Assembly: GCA_021640185.1 (NCBI GenBank)
Contig: JAJXDX010000016.1
Location: forward strand, 3,028 to 10,709
Length of the DNA stretch: 7,682 nucleotides
Direction of reading: 5' to 3'
From: Oscillospiraceae bacterium
Lineage (GTDB): Bacteria > Bacillota > Clostridia > Oscillospirales > Acutalibacteraceae
Both the position numbers and the translations under genes were made by a program. The notes beneath the pieces were generated by a model that was given only the letters and a program-made list of their open reading frames with translations, searched no databases and was not told where the DNA came from. Within the stretch, counting starts at the first letter, position 1; each line of letters opens with the position of its first letter. Below, one piece after another: positions 7,351 to 7,682 of this stretch.

Positions 7351-7379
7351 ATCATAGCAGGATATGTCGATGTTTTCCA
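7351..7379 (-). promoter_or_regulatory. Promoter of the regulator-kinase-binding protein operon
   Basis: An extended -10 element, TGC-TATGAT, lies at 7359-7351, with a -35-like TGGAAA at 7379-7374 and a 17-bp spacer. A/T-rich sequence (AAAAAACAG, AAAATTTT) lies upstream at about 7399-7418 and could act as an UP-type element. The predicted transcript would start near 7344, leaving a leader of about 37 nt before the ATG at 7307. Confidence 0.65.
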
Positions 7380-7418
7380 CCCATTTTTCAACGCGATGTG
7401 TAAAATTTTCTGTTTTTT

Positions 7419-7440
7419 CGTCCGATCTTCGCCGTCCGAT
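7419..7440 (-). repeat. Paired 8-bp direct repeats upstream of the operon promoter
   Basis: ATCGGACG occurs twice in the same orientation (7440-7433 and 7426-7419), 14 bp start to start. The pair lies between the terminator of the upstream gene and the operon promoter, about 40-60 bp upstream of the -35. This position suits an activator site. A direct repeat in front of a gene for a DNA-binding regulator suggests autoregulation, but 8-bp repeats can arise by chance in GC-rich DNA. Confidence 0.35.
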
Positions 7441-7492
7441 AAAAAGCGAAACGCGCCGGCCCGGACGCAGACGGTGCTGCGCCGGGTCGGCG
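7441..7492 (-). terminator. Intrinsic terminator after the partial solute-binding-protein gene
   Basis: A strong stem spans 7492-7454. The outer CGCCG/CGGCG pairs, then CCC/GGG, then an inner CGCAG/CTGCG stem close on a 6-nt loop (CACCGT), with one mismatch, one bulge and one G-U pair. It is followed on the minus strand by GTTTCGCTTTTT, a U-rich tail. It lies 20 nt after the TAA at 7512 and separates the upstream transcription unit from the sensor operon. Confidence 0.8.
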
Positions 7493-7511
7493 GAGTTCTC
7501 GCAGGTGCGGT

Positions 7512-7682
7512 TTACCGCCCCTTGAGGGTATCGTCAAGGTTTTTCTGCCAGATCGGGCGCATCTCTTCCATCAGGGCGCTGAAGTCGCCGTTTTTGCGCA
7601 TATAGTTGCCGAATGCCTGACAGAAGCTGTCCTCCATCCCGTAGCCGTACAGCCAGGAGATACGGCTCTCGATGCTCTCCAT
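7512..7682 (-). CDS. C-terminal fragment, probable ABC solute-binding protein (5' end outside window)
   Basis: The last 56 codons of a gene that continues past the right edge, ending in TAA at 7514-7512. The ATG at 7682 is probably an internal Met and not the start. The helical, charged ending (ESIESRISWLYGYG...FSALMEEMRP, then IWQKNLDDTLKGR) resembles the C-termini of family-1 extracellular solute-binding proteins, which end in a helix of this kind and often stop in a G-K/R residue pair. A binding-protein gene next to a YesM/YesN pair fits common sugar-uptake loci. The fragment is short, so the family call is tentative; that it is a coding 3' end is supported by the clean terminator right after it. 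Confidence 0.6.
   Translation of the reverse strand: MESIESRISWLYGYGMEDSFCQAFGNYMRKNGDFSALMEEMRPIWQKNLDDTLKGR

Noticed and set aside
7069..7605. A 178-codon plus-strand frame crossing the regulator start and intergenic region
   Set aside because: It runs through the terminator and promoter region, is Ser/Arg-rich, and has no convincing ribosome site or domain.
1..7682. CRISPR array, tRNA or rRNA genes, insertion sequence
   Set aside because: No regularly spaced direct repeats beyond the protein-coding 30-bp units, no cloverleaf or rRNA-like sequence, and no transposase or terminal inverted repeats were seen.

Overview
The window is about 65% GC by eye and every supported gene lies on the minus strand. 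The style suggests a GC-rich Gram-positive, probably a gut-type member of the Clostridia (Oscillospiraceae-like), though a high-GC Paenibacillaceae-like host cannot be excluded. The grounds are strong GGAGG-type ribosome sites, a YesM/YesN-type two-component pair, a lipoprotein solute-binding protein, and a secreted protein built of cadherin/Ig-like repeats with an acidic Pro-rich stalk ending near a Px-T-G motif. No taxonomic marker gene is present.

In the direction of transcription (right to left): (1) 7682-7512 is the last 56 codons of a protein that looks like the C-terminus of an ABC sugar-type solute-binding protein, followed by a convincing intrinsic terminator at 7492-7441. (2) A short control region holds two 8-bp direct repeats and a good extended -10 promoter (7379-7351). 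(3) This promoter feeds a compact three-gene operon: an AraC-type response regulator (7307-5877), a YesM-type histidine kinase (5880-4111) and a lipoprotein solute-binding protein (4114-2663). Both junctions are ATGA overlaps, so the genes are probably translationally coupled. (4) A 192-bp intergenic region (2662-2471) holds a GC palindrome just after the operon, a TATAAT promoter, and a roughly 90-nt leader folded into two stem-loops. (5) 2470 to the left edge is one open frame of at least 823 codons that runs off the window. It encodes a large secreted surface protein: signal peptide, beta-rich module, three tandem cadherin-like domains, a second diverged copy of the beta-rich module, a 10-residue repeat stalk, and the start of a possible cell-wall sorting signal.

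Reading: the operon looks like a three-component extracellular sensor. A membrane-anchored binding protein would present or modulate ligand sensing by the kinase, which phosphorylates the AraC-type regulator. No permease or ATPase gene sits in the operon. Plausible targets are the ABC-transporter operon upstream and/or the large surface protein downstream, but nothing in the sequence proves which. Long plus-strand open frames (up to 767 codons) are antisense shadows produced by GC-rich codon bias.
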